In this document: positions 20,104 to 29,612 of the stretch, in pieces
Numbering within the stretch: position 1 is the first letter of the stretch
How the letters are laid out: every line of letters begins with the position of its first letter
Assembly: GCA_903887045.1 (NCBI GenBank)
Contig: CAISOD010000166.1
Coordinates: forward strand, 1 to 47,196
DNA: 47,196 nt
Direction of reading: 5' to 3'
Source: an uncultured Gammaproteobacteria bacterium
Lineage (GTDB): Bacteria; Pseudomonadota; Gammaproteobacteria; Pseudomonadales; Pseudohongiellaceae
Notes under the pieces: generated by a model
Seen by the model: only the letters and a program-made list of their open reading frames with translations
Told to the model about the DNA's origin: nothing
The model's database searches: none
Position numbers and translations under genes: made by a program

Positions 20104-20745
20104 TCAGGCCTGTGCGGCCCGCCCCAGGTTCTTCAGCGATAGCCGGATCAGGGTGGTGGTATCGATCGACTTGCCGTCGTTGTCGAGCTGACTGGCAGCA
20201 GACGCCACCGCCCGAGCCGCTTCCTGGGGTTTGTAACCAAGGGAAATGAGAGCAGATTCCGCTTCCTGCCAGCTGTCAGCGGCCTTGGCGCCAGCAACTT
20301 TCACCTGAGCCGCAGTAACGGCACCACCATAATGCAACTGCCAATCCTGCATGCGTTCCCGCAGTTCCAGCACCAGGCGCTCGGCTGTCTTGCGGCCAAC
20401 ACCCGGCAGTTTCACCAAGGCATTTACGTCACCATTGATGATCGATGCCACCAAACGGGCAGAGTCCATGCCAGACAATATCGCCAACGCCAGCTTCGGA
20501 CCGATGCCATTGGCCTTGATCAGCAAACGGAACAGGTTGCGCTCGGCGAGTTCGAGAAAACCAAACAACAGATGGGCGTCCTCACGGACGATGAAATGGG
20601 TATGCAGTACGATTTCTTTGCCGGTTTCGGGTAACTGGTACAAAGTCGGGGCCGACACCTCCACTTCGTAGGCGATTCCGCCCACATCCACCAGTATCAC
20701 TGCCTCGTCCCTGGCGAGCAGTCTGCCTTGCAATCTGCCTATCAT
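20104..20745 (-). CDS. ruvA: RuvA, Holliday junction binding protein
   Basis: A tetrameric junction-binding protein that loads RuvB. The OB-fold begins MIGRLQGRLL and includes GGIAYEVEVS and HFIVREDAHLLFGF. A helix-hairpin-helix region follows (NGIGPKLALAILSG, LPGVGRKTAERLV), then domain III after a flexible linker. Length is 213 residues from the ATG at 20745, the conserved family start. The frame stays open upstream to a TTG at 20850 directly after the ruvC stop and would encode an extension built on a five-codon repeat, which I treat as probably untranslated. Confidence 0.96.
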   Translation of the reverse strand: MIGRLQGRLLARDEAVILVDVGGIAYEVEVSAPTLYQLPETGKEIVLHTHFIVREDAHLLFGFLELAERNLFRLLIKANGIGPKLALAILSGMDSARLVASIINGDVNALVKLPGVGRKTAERLVLELRERMQDWQLHYGGAVTAAQVKVAGAKAADSWQEAESALISLGYKPQEAARAVASAASQLDNDGKSIDTTTLIRLSLKNLGRAAQA

Positions 20746-20753
20746 GCCGTCTT

Positions 20754-20791
20754 GAAACTCAGGTTCCGGAAACTCAGGGGCTTGAAACTCA
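20754..20791 (-). repeat. Three 15-nt-spaced repeats upstream of ruvA
   Basis: GAAACTCA (plus-strand reading) occurs at 20754, 20769 and 20784, exactly 15 bases apart. In the ruvA frame each copy encodes a Glu-Phe pair, giving EFQ / EFP / EFQ steps. It fills much of the spacer between ruvC and the ruvA start. Confidence 0.85.
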
Positions 20792-20850
20792 CTGTTTTGA
20801 AATCGAGAACTATCGACTGGCGCCGGCCCGGGGGCTCTGGCAACACTCAA

Positions 20851-21384
20851 CTACTTCTTTGGAAGGGCCAACAGGCGACCGCGCCGGCCACTGCGAACCC
20901 CTGACAAACGTATCAGCGTTCGGTGGATATGAGCATGACACACTGCCACAGAAAGTGCATCCGCGGCGTCTTCCTTCGGCAGTGCAGACAGCTTGAGTAT
21001 GCTGCGGATCATGTGCTGCATCTGGGACTTGTCTGCCACACCAGTACCCACCAGCGCCAACTTGACCTTGCGGGCAGCATACTCATGTATCTCGAGATGA
21101 TGACTTGAGCACGCTACCATCGCTGCGCCCCTTGCCTGCCCCAGCTTCAGCGCTGACGACATACTCTTGCCGACAAAGACCTCCTCAACCGCCGCTACTT
21201 GAGGGGAATACTCTTCAATAATGTCGCACAGGTTGGAGAAGATCGCCTGCAGCCTATCCGGAAATTCCAGCTTTTCGACACGAATCACGCCGCAAGCGAC
21301 ATAATGAACCTCGGCACCCACGGCATTGACCAAACCATAGCCGCACTTGCGCGAACCAGGGTCAATGCCGAGGATGAGAGGCAT
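20851..21384 (-). CDS. ruvC: RuvC, Holliday junction resolvase
   Basis: A dimeric endonuclease that cuts Holliday junctions symmetrically. The acidic catalytic tetrad fits LGIDPGSR (Asp8), AVEEVFVGKS (Glu) and the C-terminal EDAADALSVAVCH (two Asp). Length is 177 residues from the ATG at 21384. The upstream in-frame extension to 21462 overlaps the aspS tail and is not conserved. Its start lies four bases past the aspS stop, where relatives usually have yebC. Confidence 0.97.
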   Translation of the reverse strand: MPLILGIDPGSRKCGYGLVNAVGAEVHYVACGVIRVEKLEFPDRLQAIFSNLCDIIEEYSPQVAAVEEVFVGKSMSSALKLGQARGAAMVACSSHHLEIHEYAARKVKLALVGTGVADKSQMQHMIRSILKLSALPKEDAADALSVAVCHAHIHRTLIRLSGVRSGRRGRLLALPKK

Positions 21385-21388
21385 CGCG

Positions 21389-23215
21389 TTATTTCTGCTC
21401 TGCTTTGGCTTCGGTTTTCTGCTCAGGCTTTTGCTCAGTCTTCTGTTCAACAATCGTTTCACGCAAGCGGATGTTGAGCTCGCGCAACTGCGCCGCCGGT
21501 ACCGTACCCGGAGCCTCGGTGAGCGGACAGCTGGCCGACTGTGTTTTAGGGAATGCGATCACATCACGGATCGACTGTGAACCGGTCATGATCATCACCA
21601 GACGGTCAAGACCGAACGCCAGGCCGCCATGCGGCGGTGCGCCGTAACGGAACGCGTTCAGCATGTGACCGAACTTCTCTTCGATCTCGTCCGGCCCCAC
21701 TCCGAGCAGGCGAAACACGGTGGCCTGCATGTCGGCTTTGTTGATACGGATGGAACCACCTCCCAACTCGGTGCCGTTCAGCACCAGGTCGTACGCGCGC
21801 GACAGTGCACCCAGCGGATTGGCTTCCAGCTCTGCCGGCGAGCACGACGGCGCTGTAAACGGATGGTGCACAGAAGTCGGGTTGCCCTCTTTGTCTTCCT
21901 CAAACATCGGGAAGTCCACCACCCACAACGGCGCCCATTCACAGGTGTACATCTTCAGGTCATGGCCAACGCGCAAGCGCAATGCACCGATCGCATCGTT
22001 GACTACCTTGGCCTTATCAGCACCGAAGAACAGGATATCGCCGGTTTTGGCGTCCACTCGCTGCAGCACAGCCTTTACTACCGCTTCGGGCATGAACTTG
22101 ATGATGGGCGACTGCAAGCCTTCGAGACCGGCGTTCAGATCGTTGACCTTGATCCACGCCAGACCCCTGGCGCCGTATTGCGCAACAAAATCGGTGTAGG
22201 AATCCACCTGCTTGCGCGAAAGCTTCTCGCCACCACCGGGCACCTTCAGCACAACCACACGACTCTTGGGGTCGTTGGCTGGGCCGTTGAACACCTTGAA
22301 CTCAACGGCCTGCATCAGATCAGCGATGTCGACCATCTCCATCGGGATGCGCAAGTCGGGGCGATCAATACCAAAACGGCGTATAGCGTCGTGGTAGGTC
22401 ATGCGCGGGCAGGCGGGCAAGTCAACGTTGATGTGCTTCTTGAATACCTCACGGATCATTTGCTCGGTGATCTGCATGATGGCGTCCTCGTCCATGAACG
22501 AGGTTTCGATATCGATCTGCGTGAACTCGGGCTGACGATCCGCGCGCAAGTCCTCGTCACGAAAGCATTTCGCAATCTGGTAGTAACGGTCGAAGCCGGC
22601 AACCATCAACAACTGTTTGTACTGTTGCGGCGATTGCGGCAGCGCAAAGAAATGCCCCGGATGGGTGCGACTTGGCACCAGGTAGTCGCTAGCGCCTTCG
22701 GGCGTTGCACGACCAAGAATTGGGGTTTCGATGTCAAGGAAGCCGTGCTCATCGAGAAAATTGCGCACAGAACTGGTGACGCGCGAGCGCATCTGCAGGC
22801 GACGCTGCATCTCCGGACGCCGCAGATCGATGTAGCGATTGCGCAAGCGCACGTCTTCGCTGACGTTGGCGTGTTCATCCAACTGGAACGGTGGTGTCTC
22901 TGACGGGTTGAGGATTTCGAGATGCTTGCACAACACTTCAATTTTGCCTGACGGCATGTCGGCGTTTTCGGTACCTGGTGGCCGCGCCCGCACAATACCC
23001 TGCAACTTCACCACGAACTCACTCCGGACAGATTCCGCAAGGGTAAAGCTTTCTTTCGTGTCCGGATCCACCACAACCTGCGCTATACCTTCGCGATCGC
23101 GCAGATCAAGAAAAATGACTCCACCGTGGTCGCGACGGCGATGCACCCAGCCGCACAAGGTGATGGACTGGCCAATGTGGGCGGTCTGCAATTCGCCGCA
23201 ATAATGAGTTCGCAT
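21389..23215 (-). CDS. aspS: AspS, aspartyl-tRNA synthetase, probably non-discriminating
   Basis: A class II synthetase charging tRNA-Asp. The OB anticodon-binding domain contains [19 protein letters not shown]. The catalytic core has [17 protein letters not shown] (motif 2), a bacterial GAD insertion and [12 protein letters not shown] (motif 3). Length is 608 residues from the ATG at 23215. His30 and Gly81 match the residues I recall for non-discriminating enzymes that also charge tRNA-Asn and need GatCAB, whereas E. coli has Leu at the first position. The C-terminus ends in a Glu-Gln-Lys-rich repeat tail unlike the family's usual end. Confidence 0.96.
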   Translation of the reverse strand: MRTHYCGELQTAHIGQSITLCGWVHRRRDHGGVIFLDLRDREGIAQVVVDPDTKESFTLAESVRSEFVVKLQGIVRARPPGTENADMPSGKIEVLCKHLEILNPSETPPFQLDEHANVSEDVRLRNRYIDLRRPEMQRRLQMRSRVTSSVRNFLDEHGFLDIETPILGRATPEGASDYLVPSRTHPGHFFALPQSPQQYKQLLMVAGFDRYYQIAKCFRDEDLRADRQPEFTQIDIETSFMDEDAIMQITEQMIREVFKKHINVDLPACPRMTYHDAIRRFGIDRPDLRIPMEMVDIADLMQAVEFKVFNGPANDPKSRVVVLKVPGGGEKLSRKQVDSYTDFVAQYGARGLAWIKVNDLNAGLEGLQSPIIKFMPEAVVKAVLQRVDAKTGDILFFGADKAKVVNDAIGALRLRVGHDLKMYTCEWAPLWVVDFPMFEEDKEGNPTSVHHPFTAPSCSPAELEANPLGALSRAYDLVLNGTELGGGSIRINKADMQATVFRLLGVGPDEIEEKFGHMLNAFRYGAPPHGGLAFGLDRLVMIMTGSQSIRDVIAFPKTQSASCPLTEAPGTVPAAQLRELNIRLRETIVEQKTEQKPEQKTEAKAEQK

Positions 23216-23299
23216 AGTGGATTCCGGAATGTTTTGGTTTATCAAGAGTTGTTACAAAGTATCGCTGTTAACTGGTTTTTTTACATGCTGCCGACAGCG

Positions 23300-23716
23300 T
23301 CAGCCTGTACTTTTAGGGCTGGTGGTTGCCGCGGGCTTGGCGGCGGCCTTTGTATCAGCAGCAGGTTTCGCGTCAGCACTGCTTTTTTTCTCGCTGCTGT
23401 CCTTCACCGATTTAACTGCATCGGCGTTGCCGGCATCTGCCTTGGCCGCTTCTGCTTTGCCCTCTCCTTTGGCATCTCCTTTGCCCTCGCCATCCGACTT
23501 GGTCTCGCTTTCACCAAGTCCGTTTTTCTTGTTGCCGGTTTTGAAATCCGATTCGTACCAGCCACTGCCTTTCAGCCGGAAGCTGCTGGCCGACACCAGT
23601 TTCACCAGCGTTTCCCTGCTGCATTCGGGACATTCTGTCAGTAAAGGATCACTCAGCTTCTGCAGCTTCTCGAGTTGGGCACCACAAGCTTGACAACGGT
23701 ATTCATAAATTGGCAT
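23300..23716 (-). CDS. FmdB-type zinc-ribbon protein with low-complexity tail
   Basis: A 138-residue protein. The N-terminal FmdB/regulatory zinc ribbon starts MPIYEYRCQACG and has a second Cys pair CPECS, giving a Cx2C...Cx2C zinc site, with SASSFRLKGSGWYESDF completing the family core at about residue 60. The rest is a Lys/Ala/Asp/Glu/Gly-rich, probably disordered tail. Function is unknown; members are often found next to aspS. The ATG at 23716 matches the family start. It lies 84 bases upstream of aspS on the same strand. Confidence 0.9.
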   Translation of the reverse strand: MPIYEYRCQACGAQLEKLQKLSDPLLTECPECSRETLVKLVSASSFRLKGSGWYESDFKTGNKKNGLGESETKSDGEGKGDAKGEGKAEAAKADAGNADAVKSVKDSSEKKSSADAKPAADTKAAAKPAATTSPKSTG

Positions 23717-24025
23717 TGCATTTCTCTCTACAGGGCGACCTGGAGGGCGATCCAAAAGTCTGCCGATTACGCTACCGATTGTTCGGCCCATCCGGATTCG
23801 ACAGTTGTGCGATCCGGCTGTACAACAATCGTCTGACAATCACCCGACAAACCACTGGCAGGCGCATCAAAAAAGCGTGGCATTGTAACTTAATTTCCAG
23901 TCGTGAAGCAGCTCCACCCATGCTTGCCCGACACTGTGAATACCGGCATATCTCGCAACTTGCACTACACAAACTTTTGTTGTTGAACCACATCAACAAT
24001 GACGGAAAAACTTTCATCAAAGCCC

Positions 24026-24054
24026 TTGCCGCTACATAGTGATTCCGCTATAAA
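24026..24054 (+). promoter_or_regulatory. Putative sigma-70 promoter in the gene-free interval
   Basis: TTGCCG (24026-24031) and TATAAA (24049-24054) are separated by exactly 17 bases. Transcription would start near 24061, ahead of the 75-codon ORF and 440 bases before the HU-like gene. Confidence 0.5.
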
Positions 24055-24180
24055 TAGATTTACTCATCAGAACAGCAAGCTCAGGGAAATCAAGCTATGC
24101 CCTGTGATTCTGGGAGTGTGCAGAGTTTCTCTCACTGCAATTGCAAGACAATTCCGCAATGTTTCGCAGTGCAGCGTCTA

Positions 24181-24216
24181 AGTAGCAAAAGAAGTAGCAA
24201 AAGAAGTAGCGAAATA
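24181..24216 (+). repeat. 12-nt tandem repeat, three copies
   Basis: AGTAGCAAAAGA occurs twice exactly at 24181 and 24193, with a diverged third copy at 24205. In the 75-codon frame it encodes repeated Ser-Ser-Lys-Arg. Confidence 0.9.
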
Positions 24217-24272
24217 CAAAAAGTGGAGAAATTGAAAGACGCACATCCTTGGCTGCAACTGAACGGGAATAC

Positions 24273-24293
24273 CCGGTTTGCGAAGCAAACCGG
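24273..24293. repeat. Perfect inverted repeat (9-bp stem, 3-base loop)
   Basis: CCGGTTTGC, GAA and GCAAACCGG form a perfect hairpin. No T-run follows on either strand, so it is not a standard terminator. Confidence 0.85.
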
Positions 24294-24500
24294 ATGCAGG
24301 TCGGAAAGTCCGCTTCAATACTGAAATACTGATCGTTAATACTGATCGTCACCAGCGAATCAAGGAACGAATCTAGAAAGCGGATCCAGGGTCTGCAGAA
24401 AAGCAGCAGCGCTAATCATTAACCAAATGGTAGCCAAACAGCAGTAGTCACAAACAATAAAGTTACTAACAACAACCCACACAACACACGAGATTGAAAT

Positions 24501-24857
24501 ATGGCTGGCACCAAATCCTCCGCAAAGAAAGCTGCAGCGATCGGCGAAAAGTTCACCAAAACCGCGATCCTGACTGCTATCTCAGATGACACTGGTCTGT
24601 CCAAGAAACAGGTAGGCTCTGTTCTTGATGGCCTGACCGACCTGATCGAACGCCACCTCAAAAAGCGCGGGGCTGGTGAATTCACGCTGCCCGGCCTGCT
24701 GAAAATCAAAGCTGTCAAACGTCCTGCCCGCCCGGCCCGCAAAGGCGTTCCTAACCCTTTCAAACCAGGCGAGTTGATGGACATCCCGAAAAAGCCGGCT
24801 TCTATCCGCGTCAAAGTACTGCCGCTGAAAAAGCTGAAAGGGTTCGCAGAACTCTGA
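24501..24857 (+). CDS. HU/IHF-family DNA-binding protein, divergent
   Basis: A small basic nucleoid-type protein of 118 residues. The N-terminal helix-turn-helix dimer region is recognisable (TKTAILTAISDDTGLSKKQ, VLDGLTDLIERHL). The beta-arm region is diverged: instead of the usual GRNPxTGE it reads KGVPNPFKPGELM, and the C-terminus ends VKVLPLKKLKGF. A basic Lys/Ala leader precedes the fold. It is longer than standard HU (about 90 residues) and is probably a specialised paralogue. A strong terminator follows. Confidence 0.88.
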   Translation: MAGTKSSAKKAAAIGEKFTKTAILTAISDDTGLSKKQVGSVLDGLTDLIERHLKKRGAGEFTLPGLLKIKAVKRPARPARKGVPNPFKPGELMDIPKKPASIRVKVLPLKKLKGFAEL

Positions 24858-24941
24858 TCGCTGACATTGCTTGACATAGTTACTGCGGATACGAGACCAG
24901 GACGCTTCCAGCGACCCAAGGCCTCCTCCCAGGAAAGACCC

Positions 24942-24972
24942 GGAAAAGCAGCCTCATGGCTGCTTTTCTGTT
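24942..24972 (+). terminator. Rho-independent terminator after the HU-like gene
   Basis: AAAAGCAGCC, a TCAT loop and GGCTGCTTTT form a 10-bp perfect stem (24944-24967) followed by a short T-rich stretch. Confidence 0.8.
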
Positions 24973-24997
24973 ATAGCCACTCCCGAAAGGTAATCCG

Positions 24998-26734
24998 ATG
25001 CGTACTTCCCACTATCTGCTTGCAACTACCCGCGAAACTCCCGCCGACGCAGTGGTCGTCAGCCATCAGTTGATGCTGAAAGCAGGCCTGATCCGCAAAC
25101 TGGCCGCCGGCATGTATACGTGGTTGCCGATGGGATTGCGGGTGCTGCAGAAAGTTACCGAGGTGGTGCGGCAGGAAATGAATCGTGCCGGCGCGCTGGA
25201 AATATCGATGCCAGTCGTACAACCGGCAGAGCTATGGCAGGAATCAGGCCGCTGGGATCTCATGGGTGATGAATTGCAGCGTTTCAAGGATCGCCACCAG
25301 CGCGACTTCTGTCTCGGCCCCACCCATGAAGAAGTGATTACCGACCTGGTGCGCAACGAACTCACCAGCTACAAACAACTGCCGATCAATCTCTACCAGA
25401 TCCAGACCAAGTTCCGTGATGAGCGCCGTCCGCGCTTTGGTGTAATGCGTGCGCGCGAGTTCACCATGAAAGATGCCTACTCTTTCCACATCAACCAGGC
25501 ATCGCTGCAGGAAACCTATGATGTGATGTATGCCACCTACAGCCGCATCTTCACACGACTGGGGTTCGACTTCCGCGCCGTTATGGCTGACTCCGGCAAT
25601 ATAGGAGGCAGCAGTTCCCACGAATTCCACGTGTTGGCCGACTCAGGTGAAGACTTGATTGTGTTCAGTGACCAAGGAACTTACGCCGCCAACATCGAGA
25701 TGGCCTCGGCCTTGGCGCCAGCCACAGTCGCGCCCGCTCCAACCAAAGCCCTGACCGTAGTCGAGACACCGAACAGCAAAACCATAGATGAAGTAGCAGC
25801 GCAGTTGCAGATTGCCGCCCGCCAGACTGTCAAAACCCTGATCGTGCGTGGTGTTGCTGCGGAAGGCCAACCAGTACCGCTGGTAGCTCTGGTGCTGCGC
25901 GGCGACCATCAATTGAACGAGATCAAGGCCGCCAAGCTGGCTGATGTGCAAAGCCCGCTCAGCTTCGCCAGCGACAGTGAAATCATTGCCACGCTCGGTT
26001 GCGAACCCGGCTCAATCGGCCCCGTAGGCCTCGACATTCCGGTCATTGTCGATCGCGACGCCGCAGTACTCAGCGATTTTGTATGCGGCACCAATAGCAA
26101 CGGCGAGCACTACACCGGCGCCAACTGGGGCCGCGACGCCCACGTCACCCGCATTGAAGACCTGCGCAACGTGGTCGAAGGCGATGCCAGCCCGGATGGC
26201 ATCGGCACGCTGTTGATCAAGCGCGGCATCGAAGTAGGCCACATCTTCCAGCTCGGTCGTAAATACAGCACCGCCATGAATGCCACTGTGCTCGATGAAA
26301 ATGGTCGCAGCAGCATCATGGACATGGGCTGCTACGGTATTGGCGTTACCCGTATCGTCGCTGCCTGTATTGAACAGTGCCACGACGACAAGGGCATTAT
26401 GTGGCCGCTGAACATTGCACCGTTCCATGTTGCGCTGGTCCCACTCAACGCGCACAAGACGCCACGTGTACAGGAAATCTGTGAGCAACTTTACCAAGAC
26501 CTGAGCGCTGCCGGGATCGAGGTGCTGATGGACGACCGTGACAAGAAGACCAGCCCAGGCGTGAAGTTTGCCGACATGGAGCTGATCGGCATTCCACACC
26601 GACTGGTAGTGTCCGACCGTGGCCTCGAAAACGACCAGATCGAATACAAGGCGCGCAACGAAGCCGAGCCTCGCCTGTTGCCGCTCGTCGATGTTGTGGG
26701 CTTCGTGCGCCAGTTGGTGGCGCCTCAGACCTGA
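24998..26734 (+). CDS. proS: ProS, prolyl-tRNA synthetase (bacterial type with editing domain)
   Basis: A class II synthetase charging tRNA-Pro. The catalytic core shows [58 protein letters not shown] spread across motif 2, and [10 protein letters not shown] (motif 3). A YbaK-like insertion of about residues 240-380 edits misacylated Ala-tRNA-Pro. The C-terminal anticodon-binding domain contains [17 protein letters not shown]. Length is 578 residues. The ATG has AAAGG upstream. It opens a plus-strand run through wrbA, DUF2069 and sppA. Confidence 0.97.
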   Translation: MRTSHYLLATTRETPADAVVVSHQLMLKAGLIRKLAAGMYTWLPMGLRVLQKVTEVVRQEMNRAGALEISMPVVQPAELWQESGRWDLMGDELQRFKDRHQRDFCLGPTHEEVITDLVRNELTSYKQLPINLYQIQTKFRDERRPRFGVMRAREFTMKDAYSFHINQASLQETYDVMYATYSRIFTRLGFDFRAVMADSGNIGGSSSHEFHVLADSGEDLIVFSDQGTYAANIEMASALAPATVAPAPTKALTVVETPNSKTIDEVAAQLQIAARQTVKTLIVRGVAAEGQPVPLVALVLRGDHQLNEIKAAKLADVQSPLSFASDSEIIATLGCEPGSIGPVGLDIPVIVDRDAAVLSDFVCGTNSNGEHYTGANWGRDAHVTRIEDLRNVVEGDASPDGIGTLLIKRGIEVGHIFQLGRKYSTAMNATVLDENGRSSIMDMGCYGIGVTRIVAACIEQCHDDKGIMWPLNIAPFHVALVPLNAHKTPRVQEICEQLYQDLSAAGIEVLMDDRDKKTSPGVKFADMELIGIPHRLVVSDRGLENDQIEYKARNEAEPRLLPLVDVVGFVRQLVAPQT

Positions 26735-27375
<641 letters not shown>

Positions 27376-27376
<1 letters not shown>

Positions 27377-27735
27377 TGGCCTTACTGCCCGGACTCCCAG
27401 CTCGCATGCGCGCCCTGCTGCCCGGTGCCTGCCTGTTGATTTTGCTGTTTACGCTATCACTGTGGGTTACCCCCACCGGCGGTAGTCTGTTGTGGGGCAT
27501 GCAGGTGTTGCCGCTGCTGCTGACCTTGCCCGGCCTGTTTCACCAGCAACGCCGCGCCCGCCAATGGCTGGGCTTTCTGCTGTTGTTCGATCTGCTTGCC
27601 GGTATCGTGCAGTCATTCTCTCCCATCGACATCGTGCGTATGCTTGGCATCGCCATCACGTTGTTGTCGCTTGGTCTGTTTGTCCTGGTGATACTGACAA
27701 TGACGTCGTCACCCGCAAAATCCACGGAGTCCTGA
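27376..27735 (+). CDS. DUF2069 inner-membrane protein
   Basis: A 119-residue polytopic membrane protein with four predicted helices: LLPGACLLILLFTLSLWV, LLWGMQVLPLLLTLPGLF, WLGFLLLFDLLAGIV, and a C-terminal helix around ITLLSLGLFVLVILT. It fits the DUF2069 family, for which I know no function. The ATG at 27376 overlaps the wrbA stop as TGATG, so the pair is translationally coupled. sppA begins three bases after its stop. Confidence 0.85.
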
Positions 27736-27737
27736 TC

Positions 27738-29600
27738 ATGGCCGCCCCACAGAGTGCACTGGCCCGTTTTTTTGGCGGTTTGCTCGGCATCTACCGGTTC
27801 TTCCGCTCGGTGCTGTTCAACCTGCTGTTCCTGTTCGTGCTGTTGATCGTGTTCGGCGCGTTGATGGGCACGCCGCCGGTGATGGTACAGCCAGGCTCGG
27901 CGCTGCTGCTTGATCCGGCCGGCATCATTGTCGAGCAGGAAAGTTACACCGATCCGCTGACACTGTTGACCAGCGGCTCGGCCGGGCTCGGCGACAACGG
28001 CGAAGTGCTGCTGCAGGATCTGCTTGATGTCATCAATGCCGCCCGTGACGACGAGCGCATCACCTCGATGCTGCTGATGACGGACAGGATGCAGGGCGCC
28101 GGACTGACGCAACTGTTCGACCTCGGTGATGCCATCGACAGTTTCCGCGCCAGCGGCAAAAAGGTATACGCCCTCGGCAGCAGCTTCGACCAGGGGCAGT
28201 ACCTGCTGGCCAGCCAGGCTGATGAAATCCTGATGCACGACTTCGGCCAGGTTGGCCTCGAGGGTTTGGCCGTGTGGCAGAACTATTTCCAGAACGCGCT
28301 GACCACGCTCGGGGTCAACGTCCATATCTTCCGGGTCGGCGAATACAAGTCGGCAGTGGAACCGTTCAGCCGCAATGACATGTCACCGGAATCGCGCACC
28401 AACTATACCCGGCTGCTCAATGATCTCTGGCGCTCCTATGTCAGCCGCATCGAGATGAACCGTACACTGGCGGCAGGCACCATCAATGACTATATCAATC
28501 AATACGATACCCATCTGGCGGAGTACCGCGGCGATACCGCCGACCTCGCAATCGCCATGAATCTGGTCGACCGAATCTACAGCCGTCCCGCCGTGGTCGA
28601 CTATCTCAAACAGCAGATTGGTACCAACCGCGACGACGAGCTGAGCACCGTGGATTACCGTGAGTATCTGCGCGCAAGCCCGTCCGACATATCGGAGACG
28701 GCCGATCGCATCGCTGTCATCGTGGCCGAAGGCGAGATTGTCGATGGCGAAGCCCCACAAGGCACCATTGGCGGCGAAACCCTCAGCGCCCTGATTCGCG
28801 ACACCGCCAGCGACGACGGCATCAAGGCACTGGTGCTGCGCATCAACAGTCCCGGCGGCAGCGCCTTTGCCTCCGAACTGGTGCGCTCCGAACTTGCTGC
28901 GTTCAAAGACAGCGGTCGGCCCGTTGTCGTTTCAATGGGGGACACCGCCGCCTCAGGCGGTTACTGGATCGCCAGTGCTGCTGACCAGATCTGGGCCCAT
29001 CCAGCCACGCTCACCGGCTCCATCGGCATCTTCGGCTTGTTGTTCACGCTGGAGGCAAGCTTCAACAAGCTCGGCGTTGGTACCGATGGCGTGGGCACTA
29101 CTGCACTTGCCGGCGCCAACGCCTTGGGGCGAGCACTGCCCGATATCGCCAGCCGCTCTCTGCAATTGCAGATCGAAAACGGCTATCAGCGCTTCATTAC
29201 CCTGGTCGCAGAAGCGCGCGATCTTGATCCGCTGCAGGTAGATGCCATTGCGCAGGGACAGGTGTGGTCGGGCCAGGCCGCACTCGACAATGGTCTGGTG
29301 GACCAACTCGGCAATCTGCAAGGAGCGATCGACGCCGCCGCCTCGCTGGCCGGCGTGGTCGACTACCGCGTGGAGTGGGAACAACCCTTTATGTCGCCCT
29401 ATGAACAGTTCCTCAAACAGCTGATGGAACAGTCCGGCGTGCAAGCGCTGCTGCAACCATTGACGAGCGGATTGCTGCAGACATCACCTGTGCAGCAGAT
29501 ACTGCAAAACCTTGAAAAGGAACTCGACTGGGCACTGCGCGCCAATGACCCGCAGCACACCTATGCCCGCTGCCTCGAGTGCGGCAGCCTCAGACTTTGA
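27738..29600 (+). CDS. sppA: SppA, signal peptide peptidase (67-kDa type)
   Basis: A membrane-bound serine/lysine protease that degrades cleaved signal peptides. An N-terminal membrane helix (NLLFLFVLLIVFGALM) is followed by two tandem peptidase domains. The general-base Lys204 is in GEYKSAVEPF of the first domain and the nucleophile Ser406 in TAASGGYWIAS of the second, as in the E. coli-type enzyme. NSPGGSAFASE and TGSIGIFG also match. Length is 620 residues. The frame is open upstream through wrbA/DUF2069 sequence, but the ATG at 27738 is the family start. Confidence 0.95.
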   Translation: MAAPQSALARFFGGLLGIYRFFRSVLFNLLFLFVLLIVFGALMGTPPVMVQPGSALLLDPAGIIVEQESYTDPLTLLTSGSAGLGDNGEVLLQDLLDVINAARDDERITSMLLMTDRMQGAGLTQLFDLGDAIDSFRASGKKVYALGSSFDQGQYLLASQADEILMHDFGQVGLEGLAVWQNYFQNALTTLGVNVHIFRVGEYKSAVEPFSRNDMSPESRTNYTRLLNDLWRSYVSRIEMNRTLAAGTINDYINQYDTHLAEYRGDTADLAIAMNLVDRIYSRPAVVDYLKQQIGTNRDDELSTVDYREYLRASPSDISETADRIAVIVAEGEIVDGEAPQGTIGGETLSALIRDTASDDGIKALVLRINSPGGSAFASELVRSELAAFKDSGRPVVVSMGDTAASGGYWIASAADQIWAHPATLTGSIGIFGLLFTLEASFNKLGVGTDGVGTTALAGANALGRALPDIASRSLQLQIENGYQRFITLVAEARDLDPLQVDAIAQGQVWSGQAALDNGLVDQLGNLQGAIDAAASLAGVVDYRVEWEQPFMSPYEQFLKQLMEQSGVQALLQPLTSGLLQTSPVQQILQNLEKELDWALRANDPQHTYARCLECGSLRL

Positions 29601-29612
29601 GAAATCCGGGCT

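Larger units (their letters stand above)
23717..24500. other. 784-base interval without a recognised gene
   Basis: No known family is encoded here. The half nearer the HU-like gene contains a good promoter-like pair (24026-24054) and a 75-codon plus-strand ORF (24097-24324) with AGGGA nine bases before its ATG. That ORF's product is rich in Cys, Ser, Lys and Arg and matches nothing I know. Inside lie three 12-base tandem repeats, a perfect 9-bp hairpin at 24273-24293, and an AATACTGATCGT direct repeat (24325 and 24338). It could be a small gene, a regulatory RNA, or a long leader for the HU-like gene. Confidence 0.5.

Noticed and set aside
21629-22903. 424-codon plus-strand ORF opposite aspS
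   Set aside because: It is the antisense of a clearly conserved synthetase; its product shows no domain and its codon pattern mirrors the sense gene.
24181-24216. Tandem repeats considered as a CRISPR array
   Set aside because: Units are 12 bases and directly adjacent, with no spacers and no cas genes nearby.
27540-28325. 261-codon minus-strand ORF opposite DUF2069/sppA
   Set aside because: Runs across two convincing sense genes with no similarity of its own.
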